Assembly: GCA_950295325.1 (NCBI GenBank)
Contig: OX485806.1
Span: forward strand, 32,738,001 to 32,802,000
DNA length: 64,000 nt
Source of the DNA: Polytrichum commune
Lineage: Eukaryota > Streptophyta > Polytrichopsida > Polytrichales > Polytrichaceae
Direction: 5' to 3'
The translations under genes were made by a program, and so were the position numbers. Below are positions 26,441 to 37,760 of the stretch, piece after piece. Position 1 is the first letter of the stretch. Each line of letters begins with the position of its first letter. The notes beneath the pieces were generated by a model. That model did no database searches. It saw only the letters and a list, made by a program, of their open reading frames with translations, and was not told the DNA's origin.

Positions 26441-26720
26441 ATTATGTATTGGGATTCCTTTCAAATAGTCACTTGCCGGGATCCGAAAGTAAGTTTTAAT
26501 AATTGAGATTGTGTAAAGCGTTGGGGACTTGGGAGGAGTGAACTAATCAAACGATTCTAGAAGGACCTTGAATGAGACTCAAAATCCCATGGATGAATGC
26601 CAAGGAGCAATTTATGCAGACCCAATATAGTAAGAAGACTATAGCAGGTGAGAGACCGTGGGTTCATAGCCCCAGGAGCTGCCAAGTGTCCAGATGTCCG
26701 GCCCAGGTAATGCCAGAGAT

Positions 26721-26934
26721 TTCGGGACCCGGAAAGAAATTCCCAGCTGCCCCATCTTTTACACTAACGAGGAATATGCCATGACATGGCATGGTAGGTT
26801 ATGGACATCCCATGGTATGGGACATGATGCGGCACGTACCTGGGCATGGTATGAGTTGGGGGTCGAGGCATGACCATGGATGGCTGGGGTTTGGCGGATG
26901 CAGAGTGGAGTCCCCCGCGCGAACCCTAACCCTG
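26721..26934 (+). promoter_or_regulatory. Upstream module shared with the kinesin gene, copy A
   Basis: This 214-bp block resembles 40685-40924: both begin ACCCGGAAAGAAATTC, run through several CATGGCATGG-type iterations, contain GGGGGTCGAGGCATGA and GGCGGA(A)TGCAG, and end in a telo-box-like AACCCTAA. It lies about 1.8 kb before the start codon of the second ethylene receptor. It may be that gene's distal promoter or a dispersed repeat that lands in promoters; the sequence does not decide. Confidence 0.5.
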
Positions 26935-28730
26935 CCTTCCCGCACTTCCCTCGGCGATCCACGCACGGGTGGCCTGTCGCGGAGATGTAGCGTCTCCCGA
27001 GATTGCGGTGGAAGGATTGCTTGCGGAATTGGCTGCCATCTTTCCTGCCTCCCGGCTCACGGCGGTTGTTGTGTTGTGTTGGCCGGGGTGGCGTAGATGA
27101 GCGTCGGGCGCATTCACAGTGCATGTCGGAAGCGTCTGGGGTTCGAGGTTTAGAATTCCGGTGGAAATCGATGGTGTGCGAGATTTGGTGGCGGTGAATG
27201 TGTGCACGTCAAGGCACCCGTCGTTTCGTGGTCTCGGCAGATTCGGGATGATTTCGAGCTCAGCATTTGAAGGTTAGGTTGTGTTGGAGAGAGTCGTGGA
27301 CCAGGGGATTCGTGTCGTGTCGACGTGCCCAGCAGAGTCTTGTCGATCGCCTTGCTTTGGCGCAAGCTCCTCTGTGTTTTTTTGGGACCAACATACAAGG
27401 GGAGATTTGGGAAATGGCGTTGTGGAGCAGCTGTGTGTAATTAGAGCTATCGATGAAAGCCCGATTCAGTGTAATAGGCCAATCGCCCCTTTCACAGAGC
27501 TATTGGTAGGCTCTCCTTGGCATCTGAGGTCGAAGAAGGTGATAGGGAGGTGGTTTGAGCTACAATGAAGAAACAACCCGACACACAGTCTTAGCGGATG
27601 TGGATGATTATCAACATGTGAATGTACATTAATCCGTTACCCACAGATACCTGAGATATTATGTGTCCATTTCCGGATACCATCTCAGCTAGCCTCTCGC
27701 TAATGCCAATCTGTTCCCCTACAGAGGCTGAGAGAATACCTGCCTTACAAGGTGGGTTGAAAATCAGCAACGAAGGGCAAGTAAAGCTGAAACTTCTGAA
27801 TGCATCTTCTGCGTGGAGCTGATGTGCTCTCTTAATTACTCCCGGGTGATAAATCAAGACCGGGCATTGCAGCTGCACAGAAGAAATCAAACTTTACAGA
27901 AATTCTATCGTGGAGCGCTCTTCGCAGGTACCTGATATTGTCCACCCCCCAGTATGTCTGCATACGAATCAGTATCTCGTTTTGGCAGGGTAACACGACA
28001 AGTCATCACACGATTTGTAAACTGTGCTCCGGAGGTCATGATATACTTGAGAACAACTTCCAAAGCTCATGCTTATTTAGTTATCATTTTATTTCTGATG
28101 TCTTAACATTCTACAGCTGAATTATGTAGATTCATAGCATTTGATTGGCCACCCTATGCATGGTGCAGTTGCATTTATGTAAATGCTTTGCTCAAGCTCA
28201 GCCTACTCGAGGGATTTAGAGAGCATAATGTGATGGCTACACCCGTGACTCTCTGGGCAATTAGTCAAAGTACAGAGCATTTGAAATTTAGAAGCGCCTG
28301 TCACGGTGCACATCACGGTATACGTTACTGCAAGGAATACCTAGACATATGTTTGCTTGAAACATGAATGCATGATCGTGTTGCTTAGAGAGATGAGTGA
28401 CTTGACACCTGGGTAAGCTATGAGAGGATCAGACTGGGAAATTGGTATTCCTTTGGTCCTTGCACACTGGAAACATTCTAGGACCGATTTTTGGTTTGAT
28501 TGAAAGCCGTTTTTAAATTGGTGAAGTGTTTTCACTACTAAGTCCTTGTGTGGATTTTTTTGCTGTAAGACAGATACTGTTGAAGGTTGATTGGATGTGT
28601 GTGATGTGAACGTGCAGAAATGCTTGGAGGTTCATTCTTTACATATTTTGGGTTGATATTTGGCATTGGTGCCACAGCAATCTCAAAATAGTGGGAAAAG
28701 TTTGACTGCCGACAACAAAGGGGCTCCAAA
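26935..28730 (+). other. Probable 5' leader region of the second ethylene receptor
   Basis: From 26935 to about 27560 the GC content rises and short open frames occur on both strands, as expected for a transcribed leader. From about 27570 the sequence is intron-like. A good acceptor (GAACGTGCAG) ends at 28617, so a leader exon could run from 28618 to the ATG at 28731. The donor of such an intron is not certain; GGCG/GTGAATG near 27193 is one candidate. This is a guess from composition and signals. Confidence 0.4.
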
Positions 28731-31700
28731 ATGGACAATTTTTTGAGATGGGGTCTCTTTGCTTTGTGCTTACTGGCATTCACTGTAGATGCTGTAGCAG
28801 GAGCTGGGAGTACTGCTTCAGGTCATCCAGGATGCAATTGTGAGGAGGATTGGGGTTTGCTTGAGTTAGTAACTCGCTGCCAGCTGGCCAGTGATTTTCT
28901 AATCGCTCTTGCATATTTCTCTATCCCACTCGAACTGATCTATTTTGTCAGTTTCTCACATGTGTTCCCATTCCGGTGGATTATCATTCAGTTTGGAGCA
29001 TTCATCGTCTTGTGTGGGTTGACACATTTTATATCAATATGGACCTATGGCCCTCATTCTTTTCTAGTAATGCTATTGCAAACCATTCTGAAGATTGCAA
29101 CCGCACTAGTTTCTTGTGCAACGGCAATTACTTTGGTTCATGTAATACCAACACTTCTCCATGTTAAGGTAAGCCATACCGTATCTTTTGGGGGTTTGAG
29201 AGGGTAGTGATCAAAGGATGCTACAGTCAATTGTTGGTGCTGCTGATATACTATATGCTGCTGTGCTGTGCACGACAATGTGACTAGGTTTGAACTTTTG
29301 TCTGGTTGATGACTTCTAATACCCTGCTTCAAGCTTTTGGAGGCTTAGAGCTTGTAAGGATCAACAAGTACTTTGAACAAGTGCATTATACATACTGTTA
29401 GTGCTCCAGTTTGGTGCCCCATCTTAGACAGTGCTTCTTTGAGGTTGTTCATTTGCACCTCAAGCCTACTTCTTTAGAGGTCTTCATCAGAGAAACTAGC
29501 AATGGATGTGTGACAAGTCTATGATACAGGTACGGGAGCTGTTTTTGAAGCATAAAGCTGCTGAGCTGGACAGGGCAATGGGTATCATTAAGACCCAAGA
29601 AGAGGCAGGGTGGCATGTGCGCATGTTGACGAATGAGATTCGGAGTACCCTTGACCGTCACACCATTTTAAATACAACGCTTGTGGAGCTAGCCAAGACT
29701 TTGTCGCTGGAAAACTGCACTATCTGGATGCCTAATTCTGAGGGGGATGCCTTGGAACTCACTCATGAGCTTGAGAGACGATTTATTCAGGTTTTCTTTT
29801 TTATGGTGTCATACTTTAGGTCAAAGCTTCAAGATTTGTGTGCTTATAAATTTCAAAGCTCAAAATTGAGTTGTATTATGAGTTCGTGTACGTCTGGACA
29901 TTTCTTGAAGTTGCTATATTCTCTTTAGTGAGTCCACAGTCCCATGTGTTTCAATTTGGTCATCAACGACGTACAAATGTTTGAAGGGAGGTCCACTCTT
30001 TTGTGGAGCCTGACCTCCACATGTCCTGGACTCAAATATATGAAATAAAGGTGTAGAGAGTTGGTCTAGGACTTTCACAGAAATGGGTGAGTCTGGTCCT
30101 TGTTCTGACTATTCTCTTTCTAGAATCTGAAAATGTTATGTTTTACTGTTTGTGACTAAGGAATTTTTGTGGTGTTTGCTTCTCCAGATTCCTGTTACTG
30201 TCGCTGCTTCTGACCCATGTGTCCAGACCATTGTTCAGACTAGTGAAGCTATAGTCATACCTCCGATCTGTGCTCTTGGGAAAGCCAGTAGCCATCGTTT
30301 AAATGCAGGTGCCATGGCAGCAGTGCGTCTGCCTTTGCTTCACGTGTCAAATTTCAAAGCAGGAAGTGCTCAGCGCACACGAGAAATTCTTAGTGCCTCA
30401 TATGCCATTTTGGTCTTGGTGTTACCAAGTGAAAGTGGTCGAGTTTGGACTGCAAATGAAATTGAGATAGTGGAAGTTGTGGCAGATCAGGTACAATACG
30501 CTCAAATTTGTGACAGTCTTTCGAAGTTCCTCACCTGTAGATGATTTGGGCTTAGTTCAAGCTCAACAAGGTGTGGTGAGAAGCTGTAGGAAAGTTTTCT
30601 CGCTGAGCTTTATGCAGGATTCCAATATTAAGTAAGCGGAAGTAGAATGTGCCCATCTTCTAGACCATGTATATGTGGGCTTTGTATTGAAGCTGGAACC
30701 AAGTGGTGTATGCAGGTTGCAGTGGCTTTGTCACATGCAGCAGTGTTGGAAGACTCCCAGCGTACAAGGGACAAGTTGGTCGAACAAAATAAAGCATTAC
30801 AACAGGCACGGCAGGATGCAGAAACAGCTATTCGGGCCCGCAATGACTTCTTGGCTGTTATGAATCATGAGATGCGGACCCCAATGCATGCTATTATTGC
30901 CCTGTCGTCTCTTTTACAAGAAGGGAACTTGTCTATGGATCAGCGTGGTATGGTGGACACTGTGGTCAAAAGTAGCAGTCTTCTCTCAACTTTGATCAAT
31001 GATGTTCTTGATTTCTCACGGCTGGAAGATGGAAGCTTAGATTTGGAGATGCGACCTTTTGAGCTTCCAACAGTGCTAAGGGAAGCTGCAAACCTTGCCA
31101 AACCTATGGCAAAGGGGAAAGGCCTTGATTTTATATTCAATGTTGTTGATATACCCATGTACGTAATAGGAGATGAAAAGCGCCTTTTGCAAACCACATT
31201 GAACATAATTGGCAATGCGGTGAAATTCACCAATAAGGGTTATGTATCAGTGGTGGCCAGTGTGGAGAAGTATGATGGGTCTGTAAGGCGGGACCCTAGG
31301 ACTCCTTGGCGCCCCATACCATGTGATGGTTTTGTGCATGTCCGGATTGTTGTTGAGGATACAGGTTTGGGCGTGAGTCAGAATGATATTCCTCGTCTGT
31401 TTAACAAGTTTGTTCAAGCTGACAGCACAACTACACGGCAGCAGGGGGGCACTGGGTTAGGGTTAGCAATCTGCAAGAAGTTTGTTCAGGTGTGTTACCA
31501 TCACCGATACTCGTTTCTTCACTGGTCCATGTGTAATTTAGGTACGATTTTGGTGCAATCGATTTTAGTGCTGAAGTAACAATCACAACCAGGATGACCT
31601 TACAAATGCCAAGGCAAGCCAAGGAGTTTTGAGGTGTCGGACATGTGGATATGTTTGATCTTACTATTTTGAGAAAGTATGCTTGAAAAAGAAATTGTAT

Positions 31701-32331
31701 GCATTGCAGAATGAAGGTGTACCTTGTTTGACATTATTGTGATACTTTGTCTGTGGCTTTGATACAGTTAATGAATGGTCACATTTGGATTGAAAGCGAA
31801 GGCATAGGCAAAGGTTCAGTGGTCACCTTCATTGTAAGGCTTCAGCTTCAATCTGCATCTGCTAGTGAAAGAGAACGGGGTTCCCGCGAGGAGCAACAGA
31901 ACAGATCAGATTTGAAGGGCCTGAAGGTCTTGGTTACAGATGACAACAGTGTAAATCGTACTGTGACTCGACGGTTACTGGAGAGATTAGGTTGTAACAC
32001 CACTGTGGTGGAATCAGGGCAGCAATGTCTGTCTCTCTTGTCTCAGCCTGGCAACGGATTTGAGGTCCTCCTGCTCGATTTGTGCATGCCAGAGATGGAT
32101 GGCTATGAGGTGGCTATGCGCATCCGACAAAAGTTTCGACCTGAGGACCGCCCTTTAATAGTAGCATTAACAGCAAATACAGACAAAGCTACCCGTGAAC
32201 AGTGTCTGCAAGTTGGAATGGACGGTGTTATCTTGAAGCCTATCTCATTGCCAGAGATGAGCTCCGTCCTTTGCAAGCTTTTGCAGAGCCCCGCGAGTTC
32301 TCACAGTCACCACAATGGGACTTACAGATAG
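28731..32331 (+). CDS. ETR2: Ethylene receptor, subfamily II (EIN4/ETR2-like) with complete kinase and receiver
   Basis: ER ethylene sensor, 779 aa. Exons: 28731-29168, 29530-29790, 30188-30490, 30716-31489 and 31768-32331, all joined in phase 0. The first about 24 residues form an extra hydrophobic segment ([15 protein letters not shown]), the subfamily II hallmark. Next come C35/C37, three membrane helices (about 53-138) and copper ligands C95 and H99 in [23 protein letters not shown] also resembles EIN4. A GAF domain spans about 175-330. Unlike flowering-plant subfamily II members, the kinase is intact: His385 in [14 protein letters not shown] box NIIGNAVKF (about 497-505), G1 DTGLG (about 549), F box FNKF, G2 GGTGLGL (about 578-584). 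The receiver has DD at 650-651, phospho-Asp696 in [12 protein letters not shown] and Lys749. The donor of exon 2 (CAG/GTTTTC) is weak. Type II membership is sure from the N-terminus; one-to-one orthology with ETR2 or EIN4 is not, so the symbol is approximate. Confidence 0.95.
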
Positions 32332-33474
32332 TAGATCTCTTAGGCTTCCTTCTCATTATTGAGTGGGCTGTATATATAGTCCCCGAGGCATCCGCCACCA
32401 AATATATTGTACTCTTTTCGGTTGTCGGGGTGTAGTTGGAGCTCCAGGTTTTTGGAATGCTCTTCCTCCCTTGAGTACATTTAGAGATTCAACTGCGCAC
32501 CAGTTTTGCACTGAAACTTGAAGCCAGTATTACTACACAAGAGGTGGTGTCTTGGTTGCAATGGGAAGATTGCAATGTGAAGACAGCGAGAGGTCCTTTT
32601 GGTGACCTTAGTAAGATCCTCATATTCAGATTGCTCATTTTGGCCATGAACTAGTACTTGATGAATTCATTTCATAGGTGCCAACCTCAAATTTTCTCTG
32701 TTCTGAATTGTGACATTGTATAATGTGAACATGAAACACATGAAAAAAGCTTGAGAGTTTATTTTGCCTGTTGGCAGAAGCATGCCAATTATTCCGATGA
32801 AGATGCTCTTGTAGGTGAAAGGGCCGAATTCGTTCAGGGGTATATAAGGTAGGTGGGACCTAAACGGACACTTTTTGTAGGATCTGACAAACGCAACGAG
32901 TGTCAGATGATTAGTTTAATCAAGTCTTGCCTGTAGCCACTTTCCTCATAATTTATAGAGCTTGCATGAGCATCCTATTCATCGGCACATGAAGATTCTC
33001 CAAGTTAATAAATGATCGTGTAAGGAAGATACGTGGAAAACGGTGAAATTTAGCTGATTCGACCAGAAAGAGTGGCTTGAAATTTGTGCAATGTTTTTTT
33101 GGAGATGGAGTAGAGGATATGATGAGGAATGTATGTTGTTTCATAATTTTATTCCATGTAAATAATTAGTTACATTTTCCCAAAGAGGCAAGTAACTCAA
33201 GGACTCTACTTGTAGAGTAGAGTCTCCCTAGTTTTGAGCATCAAAATACCCTACTCTGCAGACAAATGCATACAAAGCGGTTAATTCAATGGCACCCAAA
33301 AGTGATTGCAAATGGTGTGAAACAACACCTCTTCGGCCAATCACTAAATCCCTTTCGGGTCATCACTTTTACAATTAGTCATTTTGGGTCCACACAATAA
33401 TCAATCTATCCCTAATCTAATGCCCTAGTGATCATTCATTGTGTTCGATTTTTCTACCTTAGGTAGCCCCAATT
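32332..33474 (+). other. 3' UTR of the second receptor, then intergenic
   Basis: The stop codon is TAG at 32329. Sequence to about 32740 has leader/UTR-like composition, and no canonical AATAAA was found. After about 32840 the opening motif ATAAGGTAGGTGGGACCTAA resembles the family A start, so repeat DNA begins there. No further gene. Confidence 0.4.
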
Positions 33475-34270
33475 AGAGTAGACATACTTATTTCCAATAA
33501 CTTAAGCAATTTTGCACAAGTGTGCTACATGTTTGATATTGCCCAATAAGTATATCAAAATGTGTCATGTTCCATGTATAATGGGGTGATTTTTCACACG
33601 TTTGGAAAGTGATATCACAACGTTCAACAAAAAAAATTACGATTTATTTCCAAGTTTTGAAATTATTGTAAACTCTCAAGGCAAGAGTCTCTCCCAACCC
33701 ATGTTCACAACATAGGACGACCTTGGAGACCAAAACTTGACTACAATTAGTGCCCTTTTAAAGGAACCCAAATCCATGCCCTTTTACCTTACTTTTTCAT
33801 GATGCCAAATGTGAAGGCTATAGTGGACATACCCATTTCCAATACCCCCTAGAAATATAAAAATATATATAGAGTTCCATAAAGCCATGAACTTCCAAAC
33901 ATGTAGCCGTTATTTTCTAATGCGACGGAATAAACCAATTAAGAATTACACATGTAGATGTCTCAATCAATGTGAGAAAAAATAAGTGGAAAGGCCACAT
34001 GTTTGGGTTCCTTGAGAAGGGCACTAATTGTGCTCAAGTTGTCATCTCCTAGTTATTATGAATAGGTTGACCTATGTTGTGAACATGGGTTGGGAGAGAA
34101 TCTTGCCTTTGGAAATTTACAATAATCTCAAATCTTGGAAATACATTGTGTTTTTTTGGTTAAATGTTGTGATATCAATCTCCAAATTGGTGAAAAACCA
34201 ATCATGTATTAGAAATTTACTACACTTATGCAAAATTGTTTAAGTTATTAGACATGGGTGTGTCTACTCT
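33475..34270. repeat. Long inverted repeat, arms about 270-300 bp, loop about 225 bp
   Basis: The left arm 33475-33774 and right arm 34001-34270 are imperfect reverse complements. Paired segments include AGAGTAGACATACTT / outer GTGTCTACTCT, CAATAACTTAAGCAATTTTG / CAAAATTGTTTAAGTTATT, CTCTCCCAACCCATGTTCAC / GTGAACATGGGTTGGGAGAG and GTGCCCTTTTAAAGGAACCC / GGGTTCCTTGAGAAGGGCAC. The left arm carries about 50 bp of extra sequence. A transcript would fold into a long hairpin. No coding signal. Confidence 0.75.
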
Positions 34271-34485
34271 ACACGTGTGATTTCATGACTTTTTCCATCA
34301 CGTTAGAAAGAGACAACTACACATGTGGAACTTCATGACTTTAATGGACTCTGCATAGTAAGATCATGGGGGGGGGTATAAAAAAAGGGTTAGTCTACTC
34401 TACATTAACTATTATGTCTAAAATAGCTAACAAATTTTGAACACGTGGTCCAATCTCTTGTTGGGACATGTCTTTTTGATGCTTA

Positions 34486-35286
34486 GGGCCAAGTTCCATG
34501 TGCCGGTCCCGGTCCGTTTTTTTCAAAATAAATGGGTGGGCCGGTGAAAAGAGGGTGGTGCCATGTGCCCATCCCTCTCACCCAAGGACCGGTACCCCCC
34601 ATGGATGGGTGTCCCACATTTTGTGTTGTGCAAGAACGGGTATCAAAGGACTGGCGGTCCTAACGGTCACAAGAAGGACATGTGCCGGTTAGAAAGCTCT
34701 GGTGACCGCATTGGCCGGTCACTTATGGTACACTCTTGGATACTAAAGGCCACTTTGTTCTTCAAGTCCTTTCTTTTGAGGAGTACTCTTAGGAAACATG
34801 TATTTTATGATGTTTTTAGAATCTATATCTTAACAATATATATATATAAGGATAAGGCAAACAAACCAAAGGAAACACTCGTGAAATATTTAAAAGACTA
34901 TTTTGGTATCACTTAGGTGTCACAGTTAAAATCACTCATAAACAATGTACAATGACAATTTCAACTAAAAAAATAATATATATAAATATTTACATATTTC
35001 CATAGATGACAATATTACTAACCTACGCATATCAACAACACATAGTTCGGAATTCATTCAATAAATGTATGGAAATTGATGTGTAAATCAAATATGAAAA
35101 GTTAAATGATGATGAGCTTCATTGCCGGTGACCTTCATAAAGTGTCATGTCTTATCACTCACCAAATTTAGTTAAAAAGTAGGAAATCGAAATAAACTGG
35201 CACCCCACATAGAAGTACCCCTCCATAAAATGGGTGACATCACCCATTTAAAAAACGGACCGGGACCGGCACACGGAACTTGGCCC
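34486..35286. mobile_element. Non-autonomous DNA element, 801 bp, about 45-bp terminal inverted repeats
   Basis: The left end GGGCCAAGTTCCATGTGCCG continues GTCCCGGTCCG and a T run. The right end is its complement: ACGGACCGGGACCGGC, ACACGGAACTTGGCCC. Inside the left half ACCGGT/CCGGTC motifs recur (34525-34720). An open frame at 34563-34916 is repeat sequence and not recognisable as protein. No clear target-site duplication was found. Confidence 0.75.
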
Positions 35287-35758
35287 TTGTTCCTTTATCC
35301 ACACCTCATCAAATTAGGCACATCTATCTTAAATTTACCAATTTTTTATTGGTCAGACACCTCCATATAAGATGGTCATCATATGAGAGAGTAGATTTAC
35401 CTTGTTGTCAAGCATTCAACTTGGAATGTGCTCGTCATCACATTTTATCCGTCATGGATGTTATGTGAATGAACTTCATTTATAGCACAATTTTGGAAAA
35501 TATGTTTAAAAAAATGCGAAAACGGTAAGGAAAGTCTGAAGATAAGAAGAACATCATAGTGTGAAAAATGACAATCTCAAATCCACACCAATAGGATTAC
35601 ACAAATCAATTACATAACATAGTGACTCGTTAGATTCACGAGACTTGTTTTACAGAACCAGTGATTCCATTTAAGGACCTAACCCTCATCCTCAAACCCA
35701 TTCATTTGTGTGTTGTCATGCACTTTTGAGTGAATTGGAATGTACATTCCACACTATT

Positions 35759-36040
35759 TAGTGTCACCGATTCTATTTGTCTTGCTCAATACTAATTGCA
35801 AACCGTCCGTGTAGTGTGCCACCATCATTAAATGTAAACCTAACATTTTTCTTTTCATTTCTTGTAATAAAAACTTGGTTGTTATAGGTTTACAATGTTA
35901 CAAATCATTCATGACAATATTTAATCATAGAACTATTAGGATGTTAAATATAGCAAAAGTTGGGATGATAATATTTGTAAGCTTGTTCATGAGAAAGTGT
36001 CATTAGAAAAGTTACCACAATGACATAAACTCCCATACAA
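35759..36040 (-). mobile_element. MITE-like element (family C), reverse copy
   Basis: Begins TAGTGTCACCGATTCTATTT and TGTCTTGCTCAATACTA, the reverse complement of the right half of the copies at 37428 and 55149. The distal part is more diverged. Confidence 0.6.
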
Positions 36041-36137
36041 CGATAAGTACAATGTTTAGTTTAGTGGTTAATTTGAATTGGTTGGTGTCTTGGTATTTCT
36101 TTGGAGAAAATTAGGGCGTTTGGAACACACACTCTTA

Positions 36138-36642
36138 CTTAGGACCACTTCACACACAAGCCAAGAGCCGTGACCATGAAATTGTGAGAGCCCAAAAGAA
36201 AGTGACCAAAGGCCGTCCCAAGACACTTACGAAATCATGTAGTGTGGTCACGGATCCTCAAGAGTATTGTGAAGACATATGTGACCGGGCCCTCAACCAA
36301 ATGCTATTTCAATGAATGCCTATTCATGCAGGTCCTCGCACATGTTGAAATAGAATAAACCAACGCTTGTGAGCATTCAGAGTGCCATGGTCTCCTAGTT
36401 TTGTGTTAGGCCTACCTCCAAGAGGTGGTTTTTGAAAATAGTCCAAGTGACCATGAAACATGATCCATTTGATGCCATGTAGGAATCCATGTAGACTTTA
36501 CATCCATCTTGCATTCACCTACTCCTTTGGTCCCTCAAGCGTAGTGTGAAGAGAACTTGGACTGGCTCCGCCTTTTCCACCAATGAGAGTGCTTGAATTG
36601 TACTGGTCTCGGGCCCTCAGTCTCGTGTGTGAAGTGGCCCTT
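36138..36642 (+). mobile_element. MITE-like element of about 505 bp, copy 2
   Basis: Near-identical partner of 5119-5624. Ends are TTAGGACCACTTCACACAC and GTGTGTGAAGTGGCCC, an inverted pair. The better-preserved termini suggest this copy is closer to the ancestral sequence. Non-coding. Confidence 0.8.
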
Positions 36643-37427
36643 GATTATCATAGATTCCGTGCTAATCCTCTTCAGTATTCCAATTATATAATATGCCACA
36701 TGCATGTACTACACAACATCAAATTTCCACACTAGCCCCCAAGATCATATCCGGATCACCGGTTAAAATATAGAGTAGTACCTTTACTATGTGCAAATAA
36801 TTATTATATCACTTATTTTTAGTTTCAACAATCCCGGATTTAAAGGAAAACTGGTTTTTCCCATATTAATTTTGAAGAGTTTTTTTTAAAAAAATCATTT
36901 AAAACAAAATAATGCCAAAGTGGTCGAGGTACTACGGTATGCACCGTAACATATTTGGCTCATTGATTGAGGGCCAAGGCTAGAGAGTACACTAAGTACA
37001 CAGATTATGCCAATAAGTGCGGGAGGGCTAATAGTCTGTGTGGGAAATTAGTGAAGGTGATGCTAAATCTCTTTGTGCTATGAAATTGTTGTCACCAGAA
37101 GGTCTTAGAAGCACTTGTTCCTCTCAGCATTGTTCATTGAGAATGCTATTCATAACACCATCATTTGTTCAAGGTACCAACACTATTCATCTTGGCATTG
37201 TTCATCGGCGAGCTTGTGTTTGCATATACTTATTTTTATCGCTCTACAAGCATCTTAGAGCACCCATCAATTTTCTTGAAACGTATGATAAACGAGCATG
37301 CATTTCATGAAGTTAGTATCACTCGATAGAAAATTTAGCTCTCACCAATTTTGAGACTTGGCAAAATAATGCATGTTTTGGGAATTATTAACATGCGCAC
37401 TTATTGGAATAGTCAATGTAGTGTATT

Positions 37428-37760
37428 TAGTGTCATTTGGTAGTCTGTGTCACTATGGTAAGTTTTCCAAGACACTTGTTATGAATAAGTTTGCAGCTAT
37501 TGTCATGGATGTTTGAAATTTTGATGAAATCCATGCCAATTATTGTAACAAAGTTTGGTATAATTTGCATCCTGACATTTTTGTAATGAAACATTGTCAT
37601 GGATGACTGAAAAATCGCTTAGTAAGTGACAATATTGTAAATCTATAATGCCCAAACTTCTTTATAAGGAATGATAAATAATTTTAGAGTAGGTGACACT
37701 ACACGGGCAATTTATAATCACCTAGTCTTGAGCAAGACAACTAGAATTGGTGACACTAAA
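37428..37760 (+). mobile_element. MITE-like element (family C), 333 bp
   Basis: Starts TAGTGTCATTTGG and ends GGTGACACTA, an inverted pair that extends outward (GTATT/AATAC). Shares with 55149-55490 the internal strings ATTGTCATGGATGA, GTAAATCTATAAT and TGAGCAAGACAA. Confidence 0.7.

Noticed and set aside
26759-27207. Overlapping GC-rich open frames on both strands before the type II receptor
   Set aside because: Low-complexity, Arg/Pro-rich translations on both strands with no domain; better explained as leader/promoter DNA.
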